Source of the DNA: Bacteroidota bacterium
GTDB taxonomy: Bacteria; Bacteroidota; Bacteroidia; UKL13-3
Assembly (NCBI GenBank): GCA_947446605.1
Contig: CANFHJ010000006.1
Span: 1-45,681 of the forward strand
Direction of reading: 5' to 3'
DNA: 45,681 nucleotides
A model generated the notes under the pieces. The model did no database searches. It saw only the letters and a list, made by a program, of their open reading frames with translations, and was not told where the DNA came from. The position numbers and the translations under genes are program-made. Position 1 is the stretch's first letter. Every line of letters begins with the position of its first letter. Of the stretch, positions 1-8,814 are shown in pieces.

Positions 1-1694
1 TCCAAGGCCTCTTGCACCAATTGTTCGCTTTCAGAATCCAATGAACTGGTAGCTTCATCCAACAGAAGAATAGCAGGATTTTTAAGAATGGCGCGCGCAA
101 TAGCGATACGCTGGCGTTGACCGCCACTCAATTTAATACCACGTTCGCCTACTATGGTATCATAAGCTTCTGGAAAACGTGCAATAAACTCATGTGCATT
201 GGCTTTTTTTGCCGCCTCCATTATCTCTTCCAAAGATGCATTTGGCTTGCCATAGGCAATGTTTTCTTGAATGGTTCCGCCAAAAAGTATAACATCTTGA
301 GGAACAAAAGCAATTTGTTTACGTAATTCAGTAAGTGCAAATTCACGGCTATCTACCCCATCAAATAGAATTTCACCTTCACTTGGCTCATAAAACTTTA
401 GTAATAGGGAGGCGATGGTACTTTTACCGGCGCCACTTGGTCCAACCAAGGCTACCTGTTCGCCATTTTTTACTTCTAAATTGATATCTCTTAAAACTTG
501 CACATCTTTTCTTGAAGGGTAAGAAAAGGCAACTTTTTTAAATTGAACATTGCCTGCAATTCTGTGTTTTAATTGGATTGCTTCTTCCGTTAATTGAACT
601 TCTTCACCGTTTTCGCGCAACAATTCACGCACTCTTTGGGTAGCGCCTAATGTTTTTTGTAATTGACTAAACATATCTGCAAAACCAGCGAAGGTACCAC
701 CCACAAAAGCTGAGAAAATTACGAACATGGTTAAATCTCCAGCGCTTAATTCACCTGTTTTAATTAAGCCAGCGCCGTACCACATTACAAATGCAATGGC
801 ACCAAAAACACTAAATATCATAAAGCTAACAAAGGCGCCGCGGTAACGGGCATTGGATATGGCTGTTTCCACTACGCTAAAAATACTTTTACGGTAGCGT
901 TTCATTTCGTGCGCTTCGCTTGTAAAGGCTTTTACAATGGAAATACCTTGAAAAGTTTCCTGCACAATGGTGCCACTTTCGGCCAATTGATCTTGCGCTT
1001 TGCGGGACATTTTTCTGATGCGCATACCAAAAACAACCGCTACAACTGCTATGAGGGGAACTACCGAAAGCATAACAAAGGCAAGCTCTTTGGAGATCCA
1101 AAAGATAAAACTAAGTCCTATGATTAAGGTAAAAATTCCTCTTAAAAATTCGGCCAAGGTAAAGGAAATGGCATCTTGAATTTGGGATAAATCTGAACTG
1201 ATTCTATTACTTAATTCACCTACACGCTGCTCACTATAAAAGCTCATGGGCATGCTTAGGAGCTTACCGTATAAGTCGGAACGCATATTTGCCAGAGACT
1301 TCTCTCCTACTTCGGTTAGCAAATAAATACGCATAAATGAAAAGATGGTTTGAACCGAAAGCTGCAAGAATAGCAGCAACAAAATGGTATTTAAACTCCA
1401 TTGCACGGTTTTTAGGTCAAAACCCAAGGATGCTGCTGAACTCATGCCAACTTGCGGCAATTGCACCTGCGAACCAGGTGCAGCTGCATCGATCATTTTA
1501 CCAAGAAGAAAAGGGAAAATCATTGTACTAAAAGCCGAAAGAGCTATGAATACTAGGCTTAAAATAAACTTACCTCTAAAGGGTTTAATGTATGCGAATA
1601 GTGATAAAGCTTCACCTAAACTTTCTTTTGTAATTTTTGCTTTAACGGATTCTTGTTCTAAGTTACCGTTGCTATTAAAACTTCTTTTGGCCAT
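1..1694 (-). CDS. ABC exporter, fused permease-ATPase (C-terminus cut by window edge)
   Basis: Half-transporter of the MsbA/ABCB type: an N-terminal six-helix membrane domain followed by a nucleotide-binding domain. The minus-strand frame reads from ATG at 1692-1694 to the window edge and is missing from the ORF track because it has no stop here. Visible motifs are Walker [10 protein letters not shown], the signature [14 protein letters not shown], and a canonical Walker B with catalytic Glu ([11 protein letters not shown]). About 564 codons are present, so only a few tens of residues are missing. The substrate cannot be told from sequence; lipid, peptide or drug export are all possible. A strong promoter match lies just upstream. 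Confidence 0.93.
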   Translation of the reverse strand, partial: MAKRSFNSNGNLEQESVKAKITKESLGEALSLFAYIKPFRGKFILSLVFIALSAFSTMIFPFLLGKMIDAAAPGSQVQLPQVGMSSAASLGFDLKTVQWSLNTILLLLFLQLSVQTIFSFMRIYLLTEVGEKSLANMRSDLYGKLLSMPMSFYSEQRVGELSNRISSDLSQIQDAISFTLAEFLRGIFTLIIGLSFIFWISKELAFVMLSVVPLIAVVAVVFGMRIRKMSRKAQDQLAESGTIVQETFQGISIVKAFTSEAHEMKRYRKSIFSVVETAISNARYRGAFVSFMIFSVFGAIAFVMWYGAGLIKTGELSAGDLTMFVIFSAFVGGTFAGFADMFSQLQKTLGATQRVRELLRENGEEVQLTEEAIQLKHRIAGNVQFKKVAFSYPSRKDVQVLRDINLEVKNGEQVALVGPSGAGKSTIASLLLKFYEPSEGEILFDGVDSREFALTELRKQIAFVPQDVILFGGTIQENIAYGKPNASLEEIMEAAKKANAHEFIARFPEAYDTIVGERGIKLSGGQRQRIAIARAILKNPAILLLDEATSSLDSESEQLVQEAL

Positions 1695-1704
1695 AATTTA
1701 ACTG

Positions 1705-1712
1705 CAAATATA
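1705..1712 (-). promoter_or_regulatory. Bacteroidota -7 element for the ABC exporter
   Basis: On the minus strand this reads TATATTTG, a perfect TAnnTTTG. A TTTG (plus-strand CAAA at 1730-1733) lies 17 nt further upstream as a -33 element. The box ends 11 nt from the ATG, so the leader would be only a few nucleotides. Confidence 0.6.
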
Positions 1713-1787
1713 AGCAGCTAGAACAAGGGCAAATATTTTTTCTTTGAAATGAAAGAAAATGACGATAAAATTTGAAATCCTAAGCCT

Positions 1788-2561
1788 TTACTCGAAGCGC
1801 AGGTGTTTGACAGAATCGCCGGAATCGCGCAATTCTATGAGCGAATCAATTCCAATTGAAAGGTGTTTAGCAACAAAATTATTGGTTACAGACACATCAC
1901 TTTTGGAAGTTTTTACGCCTTCTGGCACCATCGGGTTATCGCTTACAAGCAGCAAAGCACCTTTGGGTATTTCATTAACAAATCCTGTAATAAAGATGGT
2001 TGCTGTTTCCATATCTATTCCCATTGCACGTGTTTTACGCAAGTATGTTTTAAATTCTTCATCATGTTCCCAAACACGCCTGTTGGTAGTATATACGGTG
2101 CCGGTCCAATAATCCATTTCATGTTTTACAATGGTAGCAGAAACGGCCTTTTGCAAGCGAAAAGAAGGCAGTGCAGGAATTTCTTGCATAATATAATCAT
2201 TGCTGGTTCCCTCGCCACGAATGGCAGCAATTGGAAGAATTAAATCTCCAATTTTTGTAGCTTTTTTTAGTCCACCACATTTGCCTAAAAACAAGGCAGC
2301 CTTTGGATGAACGGCACTTAATAAATCCATACAGGTTGCCGCCATGGCGCTACCCATTCCAAAGTTGATGATGGTAATATTATCTGCAGTAGCAGTTTGC
2401 ATGGGTTTATCGCGACCCATTACTTCCACATTAAAACGTTCGGCAAATAAGTCGACATAATTAATAAAATTAGTCATTAATATATACTCTCCGAAAGCTT
2501 CTAGCGGACGACCAGTATAGCGGGGTAGCCAATCGTTTACAATTTCTTGTTTGGTTTTCAT
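1788..2561 (-). CDS. amn: AMP nucleosidase
   Basis: Cleaves AMP to adenine and ribose 5-phosphate in the cytoplasm, an outlet of purine salvage. The protein (257 aa from the ATG at 2559-2561) is the short Bacteroidota form, a nucleoside phosphorylase-like fold without the N-terminal extension of the E. coli enzyme. Visible family features are GKCGG near residue 93, MGIDMETAT near 180 and VSDNPM near 205, which form the phosphate and nucleoside pocket. The ORF track starts 16 codons earlier, but that extension (LYPFGCLLTINY) looks non-coding. It is divergent from the EEP-family gene and upstream of the ABC exporter on the same strand with a 93-bp gap. Confidence 0.9.
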   Translation of the reverse strand: MKTKQEIVNDWLPRYTGRPLEAFGEYILMTNFINYVDLFAERFNVEVMGRDKPMQTATADNITIINFGMGSAMAATCMDLLSAVHPKAALFLGKCGGLKKATKIGDLILPIAAIRGEGTSNDYIMQEIPALPSFRLQKAVSATIVKHEMDYWTGTVYTTNRRVWEHDEEFKTYLRKTRAMGIDMETATIFITGFVNEIPKGALLLVSDNPMVPEGVKTSKSDVSVTNNFVAKHLSIGIDSLIELRDSGDSVKHLRFE

Positions 2562-2661
2562 TTTAGCAATATAATTTATTGTTAGCAGGCAGCCAAAAGG
2601 ATAAAGCATGAATTTTGTGTTAATTTATTTGTGGCTTCAAGTTTCTGCTTATTTTCGTTGC

Positions 2662-3681
2662 ATGAAAATACAAATAACCTTAGGCATAAGTCTTTTATTT
2701 TGCTTGAATTTAAATGCACAAAACAAGAAAAAGATTTGCATTGCATTTTATAATCAAGAAAATTTATTTGACACATTGGACACTCCCAATAAAAACGACG
2801 AGGAATTTTTACCTGAAGGAACCTATAGGTGGAACACAGAAAAATACAACAACAAACTTAACAATATGGCCAAAGTAATTGGGGCAATGAATGAAGGTAA
2901 TGGTCCAGATATGCTGGGCATGTGCGAAGTAGAGACTGAAATTGCTGTGAAGGATTTATGCAATGAATTAAGAAAAAACAAAATAGATTATGGCTATGTA
3001 TGGTTTGATAGTCCGGATGAGCGTGGGATAGACAATGCCTTAATTTACAAAAAGAGTAATGTAAAGAAAAGCAGTTCTAAAATGTTTACCATAGATACAG
3101 CAGGCATTGGAGGTGATAATACCAGAGGGATTGTAATGGCAGATTTTACATTAATAAATAATAGTCGCTTGGTGATATTAGTGAATCACTTTCCAAGCAG
3201 AAGAGAAGGGGAAAAAGAAAGTGAGTATAAACGCCTTTATGTAGCCCAACGTTTAAAAAACATTTGCGATAGTATTCAATTAAAGGACCCTACATGTTTT
3301 GTTTTGGTGATGGGAGATTTTAATGACTATCCAGCTAATATTAGTATTCGCGAGGTAATGCAGGCCGGAGCTAATCTAAAAGAAATAGGAAAATTGGGCT
3401 TTTACAATCCCATGAATCAATTATTGGCAGAGGGAAAAGGATCATACAAACACAAAGGTGAATGGAATTTTTTAGACCAAATGTTGTTGAACCAAATTTT
3501 GGTTAATGGTAAAGGAAAGTTAAGTTATGAAAACAATTCTGCCAATACTTTCAAGGAAGATTGGATGTTAGAAACAGAAGAAAAATACAAAGGAAATCCA
3601 AAAAGAACTTTTGGCGGAAAGAAATATTTAAATGGGTATAGCGACCATTTACCTGTGTATTTATACTTGAATATGAATTAA
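2662..3681 (+). CDS. Secreted endonuclease/exonuclease/phosphatase-family protein
   Basis: 339 aa from ATG 2662. The first 20 residues (MKIQITLGISLLFCLNLNAQ) are a signal peptide ending in the LNAQ cleavage context common in this phylum, so the 18-residue longer ORF-track start is rejected. The EEP fold is shown by FYNQENLFDT (N and E metal ligands), CEVET, GDFND and the C-terminal SDHLPV. These are the metal and catalytic residues of DNase I-like phosphodiesterases. The real substrate (nucleic acid, phospholipid or inositol phosphate) cannot be read. It overlaps the mnmD start by one base (TAATG), suggesting co-translation. Confidence 0.85.
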   Translation: MKIQITLGISLLFCLNLNAQNKKKICIAFYNQENLFDTLDTPNKNDEEFLPEGTYRWNTEKYNNKLNNMAKVIGAMNEGNGPDMLGMCEVETEIAVKDLCNELRKNKIDYGYVWFDSPDERGIDNALIYKKSNVKKSSSKMFTIDTAGIGGDNTRGIVMADFTLINNSRLVILVNHFPSRREGEKESEYKRLYVAQRLKNICDSIQLKDPTCFVLVMGDFNDYPANISIREVMQAGANLKEIGKLGFYNPMNQLLAEGKGSYKHKGEWNFLDQMLLNQILVNGKGKLSYENNSANTFKEDWMLETEEKYKGNPKRTFGGKKYLNGYSDHLPVYLYLNMN

Positions 3682-4361
3682 TGTCGGTTTTACCAACAGT
3701 ATTTACCAATATAGACGGAAGTAAAACATTATTCCGCGCAGACATTGATGAAACGTATCATTCGAGACATGGCGCCATTGCGGAAAGTTTGCATGTTTTT
3801 ATCAAGGAAGGTTTGCATTATTATTTAGAAAATAATAATAATAAAAACATCTCAATTATTGAGGTTGGGTTTGGTACTGGCTTAAATGCCATGTTGAGTT
3901 ATCTGGAAACAATAAACAATAATTTAAACCTTAGTTACCAAAGTATAGAAACCATTCCACTCCCCTATTCTTTGGTTCAAGACTTACAATACAACAATTA
4001 TTGGAGCGAAGTGGACGAAAACAGATTTGCGCTGATGCACCAAGGCAACTGGGATGAATTTATTGAAATTAGTAATGGATTTAAATTAAAAAAAATCAAT
4101 GAAAGTTTACTTGATTTCAAAACCAGCGATCTATTTGATTTAGTTTATTTTGATGCATTTGGACCCGATAAACAAACTGAGCTTTGGCAGCTAGAAGTTT
4201 TTGAGAAATTATTTTCAATGATGAATAAGGGAGCAATTTTTGTAACCTATGCATCAAAAGGAGATGTAAGGAGAGCTTTATTAGCAGCAGGATTTAAGGT
4301 AGAGAAAATTGCTGGTCCACCCAGGAAAAGACATATGCTTAGGGCAATTAAACCAAGTTAA
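3681..4361 (+). CDS. mnmD: tRNA 5-methylaminomethyl-2-thiouridine methyltransferase (MnmD)
   Basis: SAM-dependent methylation of the aminomethyl group on wobble uridine 34 of tRNA. The 226-aa protein corresponds to the methyltransferase half of E. coli MnmC. The SAM-binding loop EVGFGTGLNAM lies near residues 60-70, the catalytic-region YFDAFGPDKQTELW near 155-170, and the C-terminus carries VTYASKGDVRRAL and PPRKRHMLRA. All are typical of this family. The start overlaps the previous stop by one base, and the next gene, a FAD oxidoreductase like the other half of MnmC, follows after 2 bp. Confidence 0.88.
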   Translation: MSVLPTVFTNIDGSKTLFRADIDETYHSRHGAIAESLHVFIKEGLHYYLENNNNKNISIIEVGFGTGLNAMLSYLETINNNLNLSYQSIETIPLPYSLVQDLQYNNYWSEVDENRFALMHQGNWDEFIEISNGFKLKKINESLLDFKTSDLFDLVYFDAFGPDKQTELWQLEVFEKLFSMMNKGAIFVTYASKGDVRRALLAAGFKVEKIAGPPRKRHMLRAIKPS

Positions 4362-4363
4362 CT

Positions 4364-5431
4364 ATGAAAAACAAAAACTTTGAATTCTTGATTACTGGCG
4401 GTGGAATTGCGGGATTAATGATGGCCTTTCATTTAAGAAAAGCAGGTAAAAGTTTTTTAGTTATTGACAATAAGCTTGCGCAATCATCAAGTAAGATTGC
4501 TGCTGGAATGTTTAACCCAATTAGTGGCAAGCGCATGAGTGTTAATTGGAAAGCAGAAGAATTATTGGCACAATTACACAAAGATTTTATTGAAATGGAA
4601 TCCTTGCTTGGTGCCAATTATTTGGTTCACGCAAATATTCTTCAGGCATTTGGCAATGTAAAAGAATCAAATGATTTCATGGCCCGTTTAGACTTTCCAG
4701 CTTTTAAGCAGTATGTAGATGCGGATACAATGAAAACATGTGCATTAAGAAACGAATTTGGCATATTTGAGGTTATTGGATCGGGATGGGTAAAAACAGC
4801 AGAATGGATAAATGCCTTTCAAACATTTTTAGAAAATGAGGGCTGTTTTATTCAGGACCAGTTTAAGTGGGATGAAATTTTAAAGGCTGAAGAAAATTGG
4901 CAATGGAAAGATTACCAATTTGAGAATATTATTAGTTGCGAAGGCTACCAATATGACCAAAACCCTTATTTCAATTGGTTGCCTTTTAAACTCTGCAAAG
5001 GACAAGTTTTATTAATTGATTGCAAAGGTTTGAATGAAAAATACATTTTAAAAAGAGGTGTTTATTTGGTTCACCAATACGATACTATTTATAAAGTTGG
5101 GGCAAGTTATGAATGGGATTTTGAGGATGCAGAGCCAAACGCAGCTGGTAAAGAAACCTTAATAGAAAAAGTAAAACAAATGATTGAATTGCCCTTTGAG
5201 GTAATAGACCATTTAGCGGGCATTAGACCAACTACAAGAGACAGAGCGGCCATTTTGGGACAACATCCTACTGTTTCCAATTTATATATTTTCAATGGCT
5301 TGGGAACAAAAGGAATGTTACAAGCCCCTTTCTTAGCAGCACATTTAAGTAAATATATTTTAGAAAAAGAAACGTTGTATAAGGATGTTGACCTAAAAAG
5401 ATTTTATCAATTCTACGCAAATGGTCACTAA
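4364..5431 (+). CDS. FAD-dependent oxidoreductase, MnmC(o)-like
   Basis: DAO-family flavoprotein of 355 aa. The dinucleotide-binding motif FLITGGGIAGLMMAFHLRKAG starts at about residue 7, followed by SSSKIAAGMFNPISG, the motif by which MnmC1/DAO enzymes bind FAD. Near the C-terminus GIRPTTRDRAAILG and NGLGTKGMLQAP complete the flavin site. Because it lies 2 bp after mnmD, in the same order as the two halves of fused E. coli MnmC, I infer that it removes the carboxymethyl group from cmnm5(s2)U34. Glycine oxidase or another amine oxidase remains possible. Probably cytoplasmic, as no signal peptide is visible. Confidence 0.8.
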   Translation: MKNKNFEFLITGGGIAGLMMAFHLRKAGKSFLVIDNKLAQSSSKIAAGMFNPISGKRMSVNWKAEELLAQLHKDFIEMESLLGANYLVHANILQAFGNVKESNDFMARLDFPAFKQYVDADTMKTCALRNEFGIFEVIGSGWVKTAEWINAFQTFLENEGCFIQDQFKWDEILKAEENWQWKDYQFENIISCEGYQYDQNPYFNWLPFKLCKGQVLLIDCKGLNEKYILKRGVYLVHQYDTIYKVGASYEWDFEDAEPNAAGKETLIEKVKQMIELPFEVIDHLAGIRPTTRDRAAILGQHPTVSNLYIFNGLGTKGMLQAPFLAAHLSKYILEKETLYKDVDLKRFYQFYANGH

Positions 5432-5488
5432 AACACTATGGTGTAAAAGATATTTGGTTCGAAATTAGTTTAGCTATTAAATTGCATT

Positions 5489-6475
5489 ATGGAATGGACA
5501 ATTGAGAAAATTAGATTAGATTTAAAATACACTTGGAAAATCTCACGAAATGCGAGCACATTTAAAGAGAATTTTATTGTAAGGTGCAAAGGTGAAGGGT
5601 TTGAGGGAATGGGTGAAGTTGCGCCAAATATAAGGTACAATGAAACTCCTGATTTAATAGCACTTGCATTTGCCAGTATAAAAAATGATTTAGGACAATG
5701 TATAATTAGTACTGAAGCAATTGAAAGTTTTATCAATACATCCAATATTCCAAATTCATTAAAATTTGGAATTGAAAGCGCATTTGTTCATTGGCATTGC
5801 AAAAAATACAAAATTACCCTTCAACAATTTTTAGGTATAGAAAAGCCAAAATTTGTAGCGAGTTGTTATACAATGCCTATTATGGATCCAAGTCTAATTA
5901 AAGATTTTTATGAGGAACATCATTTGAATAGATTTAATTTTATTAAGCTAAAAGTGAATGATGTAGCTGCAATTGACATGTTAAAAGAGATTGGGAAATT
6001 AGGTAATCACCCAATTATGATTGATGCCAATGAAGCCTGGAAAGACGTAGATGTTTTAATTAATTTCCTTCCAAAATTAATGGCATTTCCTGTTGAGTTT
6101 ATAGAACAACCAATGCCTTCCGCATTTACAGAAGAATATGTTCATCTAAAGAAAAACTGTCACCTCCCTATAATGGGCGATGAAAGTGTAATAAACAATC
6201 CTGATTTTGACATATTAGAAAAACAGTTTGATGGTGTAAACATGAAACTGATGAAAGCGGGCTCTTATTTAAATGGAGTAAAAATATTGAAAGAAGCAAA
6301 TAAACGTGGCATGAAAACTATGATTGGCTGCATGGTGGAGACTACATTGGGAATTAAGGGTGCTTGGGATTTATGCGCGCTAGCACAATATGCAGATTTG
6401 GATGGTTGTTTAATAGTAGAAAATGAACCATTTCATTTACTAAACGAAAAAGATGGCAATTTTTTTGAAGTGTAA
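5489..6475 (+). CDS. Dipeptide epimerase (enolase superfamily, L-Ala-D/L-Glu type)
   Basis: 328 aa, mandelate racemase/muconate lactonizing enzyme fold. The catalytic set expected for L-Ala-D/L-Glu epimerases is visible: K153 and K155 (FIKLKV), metal ligands D179 (IDANEAW), E206 (FIEQP) and D231 (GDES), second base K253 (NMKLMKAG), and the substrate-binding ADLDG near 303-305. Such enzymes epimerise dipeptides released from peptidoglycan for recycling, which fits the muramidase NamZ elsewhere in the window. o-Succinylbenzoate synthase is the main alternative, but the DLD motif favours the epimerase. It follows the FAD gene after 57 bp and abuts the next gene. Confidence 0.83.
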   Translation: MEWTIEKIRLDLKYTWKISRNASTFKENFIVRCKGEGFEGMGEVAPNIRYNETPDLIALAFASIKNDLGQCIISTEAIESFINTSNIPNSLKFGIESAFVHWHCKKYKITLQQFLGIEKPKFVASCYTMPIMDPSLIKDFYEEHHLNRFNFIKLKVNDVAAIDMLKEIGKLGNHPIMIDANEAWKDVDVLINFLPKLMAFPVEFIEQPMPSAFTEEYVHLKKNCHLPIMGDESVINNPDFDILEKQFDGVNMKLMKAGSYLNGVKILKEANKRGMKTMIGCMVETTLGIKGAWDLCALAQYADLDGCLIVENEPFHLLNEKDGNFFEV

Positions 6476-6477
6476 AA

Positions 6478-6969
6478 ATGGAAACCAATAGCATTTCAGA
6501 AATTAAAAAAGAGCTTCAACAATTACCGCAAAAAGAATTGCTAGAAATTTGTCTGCGTTTAACAAAATTCAAGAAAACAAATAAAGAATTAGCCCATTAT
6601 ATTTTATTTGAAGCACATAATGAAAATGCTTATATAGAAAAAGCCAAAATTGAAATAAGTAATAGGTTTGAAGAAATGCCTATGAGTAGTTTATTTTTTA
6701 GCACAAAGCATCTAAGAAAAACACTTCGAATAGCCAAGCAATATGCACAATACAGCAAATTACCACAAACTGAAATTGAATTAATTTTACATTTTTGTTT
6801 CGAATTAAAACAACGAAAAAATTACTGGCAAAACTATCAAGCCATTGAAGGAATTTATGAAAGACAAATTATAAAAATTGCTTCAGATTCAAAAAAATTA
6901 CATGAAGATTTGCAATATGATTATGAGCTTATGCTAAAAAAAATAATTAACTTAGGCAAAGAATTTTAA
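6478..6969 (+). CDS. Hypothetical helical protein
   Basis: I do not recognise this 163-aa protein. It looks fully alpha-helical and is rich in Lys, Glu, Gln, Leu and Ile, with no signal peptide, Cys cluster or obvious catalytic motif. The start ATG lies 2 bp after the dipeptide epimerase stop, which suggests the same operon. Its 3' end overlaps the convergent nnr gene by 18 bp. Heptad-like spacing of hydrophobic residues suggests a helical bundle or scaffold role, but that is only inference. The base composition matches its neighbours, so nothing points to recent transfer. Confidence 0.75.
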   Translation: METNSISEIKKELQQLPQKELLEICLRLTKFKKTNKELAHYILFEAHNENAYIEKAKIEISNRFEEMPMSSLFFSTKHLRKTLRIAKQYAQYSKLPQTEIELILHFCFELKQRKNYWQNYQAIEGIYERQIIKIASDSKKLHEDLQYDYELMLKKIINLGKEF

Positions 6970-8466
6970 CTCATCAATTAAATCTGATGCGATGGCGTGT
7001 TTGTACTTTTTAAGGTGAAGAGATTGCGCCAAATTCCCATGCACAAATACCGCTTTAATAGCTGCTTCTAGGGGCGATAATCCATTTGCTAAATAAGCAG
7101 TTACTATTCCCGTTAACACGTCGCCACTGCCTGCTGTGGCTAATAATGGATGACCAGTAGAATTGAAATACACCTTTTTATCTGGAGAAATGATGGCTGT
7201 ATAAGCACCTTTCAATACAATTACAATTTCATGTTTTGCAGCCATTTCAATAGCTAAATTTAATCGTACTAATGAATTTTTGGAGGGACCGAATAGGCGA
7301 TCGAACTCCTTGTAATGAGGCGTAATTATGCAGTTGGAAGGAAATTTAAACAAGGTATTTTCTTTCAATAAAACAGCACATGCGTTGATGGCATCGGCAT
7401 CCAAAACAATGGGTTGATTAATATGATTCAACCATTTCCCAAATCCTTTAATAGTGCCCGTATGTGTTCCAATTCCAGGTCCAATGCCTATGGCTTGGTA
7501 TTTTTCTGTTGAAGGAAAATTCCTCAATTCAAGTTCTTCATGGTCGGTAACAAGCATAGCCTCTGGAACAGAAGTTTGCAAAATTGTATACGCACATTTT
7601 GGAACAAAAACCGTTAACAAACCACATGAAGCGCGCAAGGCAGCTTTTGCCGAAAGCACGGCAGCCCCCAATTTTCCATAGCTACCTGCAATAAGCAATG
7701 CATGCCCTTTTTGCCATTTATAATCGAATTTAGCATACGAAACAGAAGGAATATTTTCTGGAATAAGCCAATTCCAAGTGGATAGTTTTTGAGGTGAAAA
7801 CTTGGGATGTAAACCGATAGGAACTACAAATAACGAACCAAGGGCTTTCCCCGTTTCTTCGAACAAAAAACTTGATTTAGGAATTTGGAATGTATAGGTT
7901 TGGTGTGCAATAAAAACTGTTGTTTTCTCCTGAAGTATTGCCAATTCAACATCTCCGAATAGGCCACTTGGAATATCTATGGAAATTTTTATTCCATTTT
8001 GTTTGTTTAAAAAATCAATCAATTCTTTTGCCAAACCATCTAAATTTTTAGTGAGGCCCGAACCAAAGATGGCATCTATATAAACATCATAAGATGAAAT
8101 TTGGGTAAGCGTATCTATACTTTCAATCATTTGAAGTGGCACTCCAATTTCGATTGTTTTTTGCAATTGAATTTCAAAATCTGCACTCCCCTTTTCTTTT
8201 AGCATAAGCACATAAATTTTTGTGTTTAAACCCACTTCATGCAGCATTCTAGCAAACACTAAACCATCGCCGCCATTGTTACCTTGACCACAAAACACTG
8301 CAAATTGCTTGTTGCTTGGTTCGGGCAAAAAAGATTGCATTTGATGCGCAAACACTGCATAGGCTTGTTGAGCGGCAATTTCCATTAATTCAATTGAACT
8401 GATAGGTTCATGTATTATGGTAAAGGCATCCCAATCTCTAATTTGAGCCGTGGTTAAAATTTTCAT
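6952..8466 (-). CDS. nnr: Bifunctional NAD(P)H-hydrate epimerase/dehydratase
   Basis: Repairs damaged NADHX and NADPHX. The 504-aa protein has both usual domains. The N-terminal YjeF_N epimerase (about 1-215) carries CGQGNNGGDGLVFARML. The C-terminal ribokinase-like, ADP-dependent dehydratase (about 230-500) carries AGSYGKLGAAVLSAKAALR, GIGPGIG, DADAIN and ATAGSGDVLTG. Length and domain order match the fused bacterial enzyme. It is convergent with the 163-aa hypothetical (18-bp overlap). A perfect promoter box lies 11 nt upstream of the ATG, and a GGTTCGAACC palindrome sits where the -33 region would be. Confidence 0.95.
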   Translation of the reverse strand: MKILTTAQIRDWDAFTIIHEPISSIELMEIAAQQAYAVFAHQMQSFLPEPSNKQFAVFCGQGNNGGDGLVFARMLHEVGLNTKIYVLMLKEKGSADFEIQLQKTIEIGVPLQMIESIDTLTQISSYDVYIDAIFGSGLTKNLDGLAKELIDFLNKQNGIKISIDIPSGLFGDVELAILQEKTTVFIAHQTYTFQIPKSSFLFEETGKALGSLFVVPIGLHPKFSPQKLSTWNWLIPENIPSVSYAKFDYKWQKGHALLIAGSYGKLGAAVLSAKAALRASCGLLTVFVPKCAYTILQTSVPEAMLVTDHEELELRNFPSTEKYQAIGIGPGIGTHTGTIKGFGKWLNHINQPIVLDADAINACAVLLKENTLFKFPSNCIITPHYKEFDRLFGPSKNSLVRLNLAIEMAAKHEIVIVLKGAYTAIISPDKKVYFNSTGHPLLATAGSGDVLTGIVTAYLANGLSPLEAAIKAVFVHGNLAQSLHLKKYKHAIASDLIDELKFFA

Positions 8467-8476
8467 AAGTAAAAAC

Positions 8477-8484
8477 CAAAGTTA
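8477..8484 (-). promoter_or_regulatory. -7 element of nnr
   Basis: Minus-strand TAACTTTG, a perfect TAnnTTTG, ending 11 nt from the nnr ATG. No TTG is visible about 19 nt upstream; instead the palindrome at 8494-8503 occupies the spacer/-33 area. Confidence 0.55.
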
Positions 8485-8493
8485 CTATAATTT

Positions 8494-8503
8494 GGTTCGA
8501 ACC
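8494..8503. repeat. GGTTCGAACC palindrome, copy 1 (intergenic)
   Basis: Exact copy in context TTTGGTTCGAACCGAT between nnr and the ferredoxin terminator. One of only two exact intergenic copies. Confidence 0.85.
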
Positions 8504-8515
8504 GATAAATAATAA

Positions 8516-8553
8516 AAGCCACTTCCTAAAAAATTGATTTTGGAAAGTGGCTT
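8516..8553 (-). terminator. Rho-independent terminator of the P450-ferredoxin operon
   Basis: Perfect 9-bp stem AAGCCACTT / AAGTGGCTT, extendable with an internal bulge (TTCC/GGAA). On the minus strand it is followed by TTATTATTT. It begins about 20 nt after the ferredoxin stop. The plus-strand side also has an A7/T7 run, so it could work weakly in both directions. Confidence 0.7.
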
Positions 8554-8572
8554 AAAAAAAGATTGGCAAAAA

Positions 8573-8812
8573 TTAAAATGCCAACTCAGGTGGAGGAAAC
8601 AATACCTCACCCGTTTGGGTATTTTCAACCTTTATAGCACATTGTGGGCATTGTTCTGCCGTTGACAATATTTCTGCTAGGTTGGCGCCATTCCTATTTA
8701 CTATTTTAGATTGACCATTGCCATCGCGTTCAAAAACAGTTGGAGAGAACATAATACACAATTGTGAGCCAACGCATTTGTTGAGATCAACACTGACTTT
8801 AATGTTTTCCAT
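8573..8812 (-). CDS. Single-cluster ferredoxin (P450 redox partner)
   Basis: 79 aa. Cysteines at 13, 19, 55 and 58 occur in CVGSQLC and CPQCA, followed by the FSPTVFERD segment typical of P450-associated [3Fe-4S]/[4Fe-4S] ferredoxins (C-x5-C...C-P). It begins 2 bp after the P450 stop on the same strand, so the two are almost certainly co-transcribed and it should pass electrons to the P450. No ferredoxin reductase is encoded nearby, so that must come from elsewhere in the genome. The extra Cys58 after the CP is not a standard ligand position. Confidence 0.88.
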   Translation of the reverse strand: MENIKVSVDLNKCVGSQLCIMFSPTVFERDGNGQSKIVNRNGANLAEILSTAEQCPQCAIKVENTQTGEVLFPPPELAF

Positions 8813-8814
8813 AA

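Noticed and set aside
889-1701. Short ORFs at 889-1701 on either strand
   Set aside because: They are shadows of the edge-cut ABC exporter, which has all expected motifs in its own frame.
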